From the NCBI GenBank assembly GCA_014763515.1, contig JACXVH010000148.1, positions 1-7,735 on the forward strand: 7,735 bases of DNA. Reading direction: 5' to 3'. The position numbers were made by a program, and so were the translations under genes. How positions within the stretch are numbered: the stretch's first letter is position 1; every line of letters starts with the position of its first letter. Source of the DNA: Flavobacteriaceae bacterium. GTDB lineage: Bacteria > Bacteroidota > Bacteroidia > Flavobacteriales > Flavobacteriaceae. This document shows positions 5,631 through 7,735 of the stretch, one piece after another. The notes under the pieces are model-generated. The model saw only the letters and a program-made list of their open reading frames with translations. It was not told the DNA's origin and searched no databases.

Positions 5631-7163
5631 ATGAACAGAAAAGAAGAATTTTCAAAACAAATTATAGATGGTTATTCATTTAAAGGTGATTTTATAACAT
5701 TAGGTAGCGCAATACTTGATGGTGAAGTTATACAAAATACTTTTGTAAATATTCCTTTAAAAACATTAAATAGACACGGGCTTATTGCAGGTGCAACAGG
5801 AACAGGTAAAACTAAAACTATTCAAGTTTTATCGGAACAATTGTCGCAAAAAGGAATTCCCGTTTTAATGATGGACATTAAAGGAGATTTTTCTGGAGTT
5901 GCTAAGCCTGGAGAAGAAAAACTTTTTATAACAGAACGTCATCAGAAAATTGGTTTACCTTATGAAACAAAAGGTTTTCCTGTTGAATTAATGAGTATTT
6001 CTGAGCAAAATGGAGTTCGATTGAGAGCCACTGTTTCTGAATTTGGACCTGTACTTTTATCTCGTATTTTAGATTTAACCGATACACAAGCTGGTATTGT
6101 ATCAGTTGTTTTCAAATATTGCGATGACCATAAAATTCCTCTTTTAGATTTAAAAGATTTTAAAAAAGTTATTCAGTATGCAACCGAAGAAGGTAAAGCA
6201 GAATTTACTGCTGAATATGGCAGAATTTCGACTGCGTCAACTGGAACTATTCTAAGAAAAATAATAGAACTTGAACAGCAAGACGCCGATTTATTTTTTG
6301 GCGAAAAATCATTTGAAATTGATGATTTAATGCGAATTGACAAAAATGGCTTTGGCTATATTAATATTATTCGACTAACTGACATTCAAGATAAACCGAA
6401 GTTGTTTTCTACTTTTATGCTAAGTTTATTAGCTGAAATTTACAATACAATGCCCGAAAAAGGTGATGGTGATCAACCTGAACTTGTTTTATTTATTGAT
6501 GAAGCACATTTAATTTTTGATAATGCAAGTAAAGTTTTATTAGACCAAATTGAAACGATTATTAAATTAATTCGTTCAAAAGGTATTGGTGTTTATTTTA
6601 TTACTCAAAACCCTACAGATGTTCCAAGTGGAGTTTTAGCGCAATTAGGTTTAAAAATTCAACATGCGTTAAGAGCTTTTACTGCTAATGATAGAAAAGC
6701 TATAAAAATGACGGCTGAAAATTATCCGTTATCAGATTTTTACAAAACAGATGAAGTCTTGACTTCACTTGGTATTGGTGAAGCTTTGGTAACCGCTTTG
6801 AATGAAAAAGGGACTCCAACACCATTAGCTGCTACTATGCTTCGCGCTCCTATGAGTAGAATGGATATTTTAACCTCGGCAGAAATAGAAGATTGCATTA
6901 AAGAATCTAAATTAGCAAAAAAATATGAGGAAGTAATTGATAGAGAAAGTGCTTATGAAATTTTAAATAAAAAAATAGACACTGCTCAAGTTATTGCCGA
7001 AAAAGAAATAGAAAAAAAGGAAAAAGAAAAAACTTCTAAAAAGTCTACAAAAAACACAAGTACTTCTCAATCTCCGTTAACAAAAAGTTTAGTACGAATT
7101 TTTACAAGTGCAACTTTTATTAGAGGAGCAATGGGATTACTCTTAAAAATTATGAAGAAATAA
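5631..7163 (+). CDS. HerA/YjgR-type ATPase (DUF853 family, helicase HerA-like C-terminal domain)
   Basis: This 510-aa cytoplasmic P-loop ATPase belongs to the FtsK/HerA superfamily, YjgR/DUF853 branch. The Walker A motif is GATGTGKT (54-61), after a short N-terminal segment with an FITLGSAILDG-like strand. MMDIKGDFSGV (80-90) is the family's conserved second strand. Walker B is LVLFIDEAH (285-293), and YFITQNPTDVP (322-332) is the sensor-like segment. ALRAFTANDRKA (346-357) follows, where R348 may act in trans as an arginine finger in a hexameric ring (inference). A lysine/glutamate-rich linker (about 456-475) leads to a short C-terminal tail, SLVRIFTSATFIRGAMG. Length is normal for the branch. 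The physiological role of YjgR proteins is not established; relatives pump or unwind DNA, but none of the nuclease partners of HerA (NurA) is nearby. The next gene overlaps its stop by one base. Confidence 0.9.
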   Translation: MNRKEEFSKQIIDGYSFKGDFITLGSAILDGEVIQNTFVNIPLKTLNRHGLIAGATGTGKTKTIQVLSEQLSQKGIPVLMMDIKGDFSGVAKPGEEKLFITERHQKIGLPYETKGFPVELMSISEQNGVRLRATVSEFGPVLLSRILDLTDTQAGIVSVVFKYCDDHKIPLLDLKDFKKVIQYATEEGKAEFTAEYGRISTASTGTILRKIIELEQQDADLFFGEKSFEIDDLMRIDKNGFGYINIIRLTDIQDKPKLFSTFMLSLLAEIYNTMPEKGDGDQPELVLFIDEAHLIFDNASKVLLDQIETIIKLIRSKGIGVYFITQNPTDVPSGVLAQLGLKIQHALRAFTANDRKAIKMTAENYPLSDFYKTDEVLTSLGIGEALVTALNEKGTPTPLAATMLRAPMSRMDILTSAEIEDCIKESKLAKKYEEVIDRESAYEILNKKIDTAQVIAEKEIEKKEKEKTSKKSTKNTSTSQSPLTKSLVRIFTSATFIRGAMGLLLKIMKK

Positions 7164-7525
7164 TGAAAAAGTATATTGTTCAAAAATCGCCATTTGTTGT
7201 ACCAACAAATGATGGAAAATTAATTGAAGAACATCATGGCTTAGCTACTACTCATGATAAAAATATTTCAATTGCACATATGATTGCACCTCCTAATTGG
7301 AGTGAACCATTTCAAACGCCAGAGTTTGATGAATACACTTACATTATAAAAGGTAAAAAGCAATTCATTATTGAAGAAGACACTATTGTTTTAGAAGCAG
7401 GGCAATCTATAAAAATTGAAAAAAAAACAAGAGTTCAATATTCAAATCCATTCGATGAACCTTGCGAATACCTCGCAATTTGTAAACCTGCATTTAGTAT
7501 GGAAACTGTAAATAGAGAAGAATAA
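7163..7525 (+). CDS. Small single-domain cupin protein of unknown function
   Basis: This 120-aa protein has the strand pattern of one cupin barrel: SIAHMIAPPNWSEPFQTPEFDEYTYIIKGKKQFIIEEDTIVLEAGQSIKIEKKTRVQYSNP (residues 36-96), with the turn glycines G64 and G80 where cupin motif 1 ends and motif 2 begins. The usual HxH...E motif 1 is replaced by EPFQTPEFDEY (48-58), so any metal would be held by E48, Q51, E55 or D56 and not by two histidines. Motif 2 also lacks its histidine. It could bind a different metal set or a small ligand, or be non-catalytic. The start ATG overlaps the ATPase stop (TAATG at 7161-7165), implying translational coupling and one transcript. Whether the two products work together is unknown. 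Confidence 0.85.
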   Translation: MKKYIVQKSPFVVPTNDGKLIEEHHGLATTHDKNISIAHMIAPPNWSEPFQTPEFDEYTYIIKGKKQFIIEEDTIVLEAGQSIKIEKKTRVQYSNPFDEPCEYLAICKPAFSMETVNREE

Positions 7526-7551
7526 AAAAAGAGACAAATGCCTCTTTTTTT
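7524..7551 (+). terminator. Intrinsic terminator of the ATPase-cupin operon
   Basis: Directly after the cupin stop, a run of A and GAG (to 7533) pairs with CTC and a T-run (7542-7551) around a loop of about 8 nt. GC content in the stem is low, but position and T-run fit termination. The structure is roughly symmetric in A and T, so it may also stop transcripts leaving the IS on the minus strand. Confidence 0.75.
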
Positions 7552-7590
7552 ATTTGACACTATCCTAAAAAGTGTGTAAGTTAAAATAAT

Positions 7591-7627
7591 GGGGTTTGAC
7601 TTTTTAATTAAAGTTGAACCCTTTTTT
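7591..7627 (+). terminator. Terminator inside the IS end, facing incoming transcription
   Basis: A 12-bp stem pairs 7592-7603 with 7610-7621, including two G-T wobbles, around a TTAATT loop. It is followed by six T (7622-7627). The T-run is on the plus strand only, so it would stop transcripts entering the IS from the cupin side before they become antisense to the transposase. The transposase stop codon lies at the loop. Confidence 0.75.
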
Positions 7628-7735
7628 CAAAAATAATTAAGAACTGATTAAGGATTAATCCCCAATTTTGGATTGGCATTGACCATTTTTTGGTTGCTTC
7701 TCTTAGTGCCAAATATACGGATTTTAAAACAGCAT
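7608..7735 (-). CDS. IS256-family transposase, C-terminal 41 codons (cut by window edge)
   Basis: Translating the minus strand from the window edge gives 41 residues before the TAA at 7608-7610: AVLKSVYLALREATKKW, then SMPIQNWGLILNQFLIIF and EKRVQL. This closely matches the end of IS256 (Mutator-like, DDE) transposases, where a TNAIES...NR segment, outside this window, is followed by KSVYLAL, the A(T/S)KKW motif and W-x-x-x-LNQFxIxFExR. The protein catalyses excision and insertion of its own element. No stop or frameshift is seen in the visible part, so the element may be intact, but the DDE catalytic residues lie outside the window. Confidence 0.9.
   Translation of the reverse strand, partial: AVLKSVYLALREATKKWSMPIQNWGLILNQFLIIFEKRVQL

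Larger units (their letters stand above)
7556..7735 (-). mobile_element. IS256-family insertion sequence, one end (continues past window)
   Basis: The sequence from GACACTATCC onward is non-coding for 52 nt and then holds the C-terminal coding end of an IS256-type transposase on the minus strand. The probable IS tip is at 7556, four to five bases after the cupin terminator's T-run. GACACTATCCTAAAAAGTG resembles terminal repeats I recall for IS256 elements of Bacteroidota. The tip also folds on itself (ACACT 7557-7561 with AGTGT 7571-7575). The exact boundary, the second terminal repeat and the target-site duplication (usually 8-9 bp for this family) cannot be confirmed because the other end is outside. 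Confidence 0.8.

Noticed and set aside
5631..7525. HerA-type ATPase as part of an anti-phage or conjugation system
   Set aside because: No nuclease (NurA, SIR2, DUF4297-like), relaxase or T4SS gene is adjacent. The sequence fits the common chromosomal YjgR/DUF853 type, which is not known for defence.
1..7735. CRISPR array, tRNA, rRNA or riboswitch
   Set aside because: I saw no regularly spaced repeats, cloverleaf with CCA-type end, rRNA signature or recognisable aptamer core. The intergenic regions are short and explained by promoters, terminators and repeats.

Overview
The window looks like a piece of a Flavobacteriia (Bacteroidota) chromosome. It is AT-rich, its genes lack Shine-Dalgarno sequences, several starts are preceded by the Bacteroidota -7 box (TAnnTTTG), one protein ends in a type IX secretion (T9SS) sorting domain, and the RsmG, PurT, QueE and aminotransferase proteins have flavobacterial character. 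Most of it is ordinary core-genome material. I do not see a defence system, biosynthetic cluster, CRISPR array, tRNA or rRNA.

Layout, left to right: the 3' end of a secreted T9SS cargo gene (3-425, +) converges on rsmG (451-1083, -) over a bidirectional terminator. A divergent intergenic region then leads to a fatty acid desaturase (1192-2286, +) and, 25 nt later, a class I PLP aminotransferase (2312-3499, +), closed by a clear terminator. A structured intergenic element (3538-3623) precedes purT (3649-4710, +). PurT converges on queE (4869-5501, -) across a long nested inverted repeat (4731-4870). A second divergent region (5502-5630) serves queE and a HerA/YjgR-type ATPase gene (5631-7163, +), which overlaps a small cupin gene (7163-7525, +) by one base. 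After the cupin terminator, one end of an IS256-family insertion sequence begins (about 7556 to the window edge), carrying the last 41 codons of its transposase on the minus strand.

The genes form short independent units (rsmG; desaturase-aminotransferase; purT; queE; ATPase-cupin), and no shared pathway links the units. All three convergent junctions carry hairpins. The most notable observation is that PurT appears to have an internal in-frame deletion of about 36 residues. The missing part is the segment that in E. coli PurT holds the Glu-82 that contacts the substrate GAR, while the rest of the ATP-grasp enzyme is intact. The two unusual intergenic elements flanking purT, the IS256 end with a terminator facing incoming transcription, and the coupled ATPase-cupin pair of unknown function also deserve attention.
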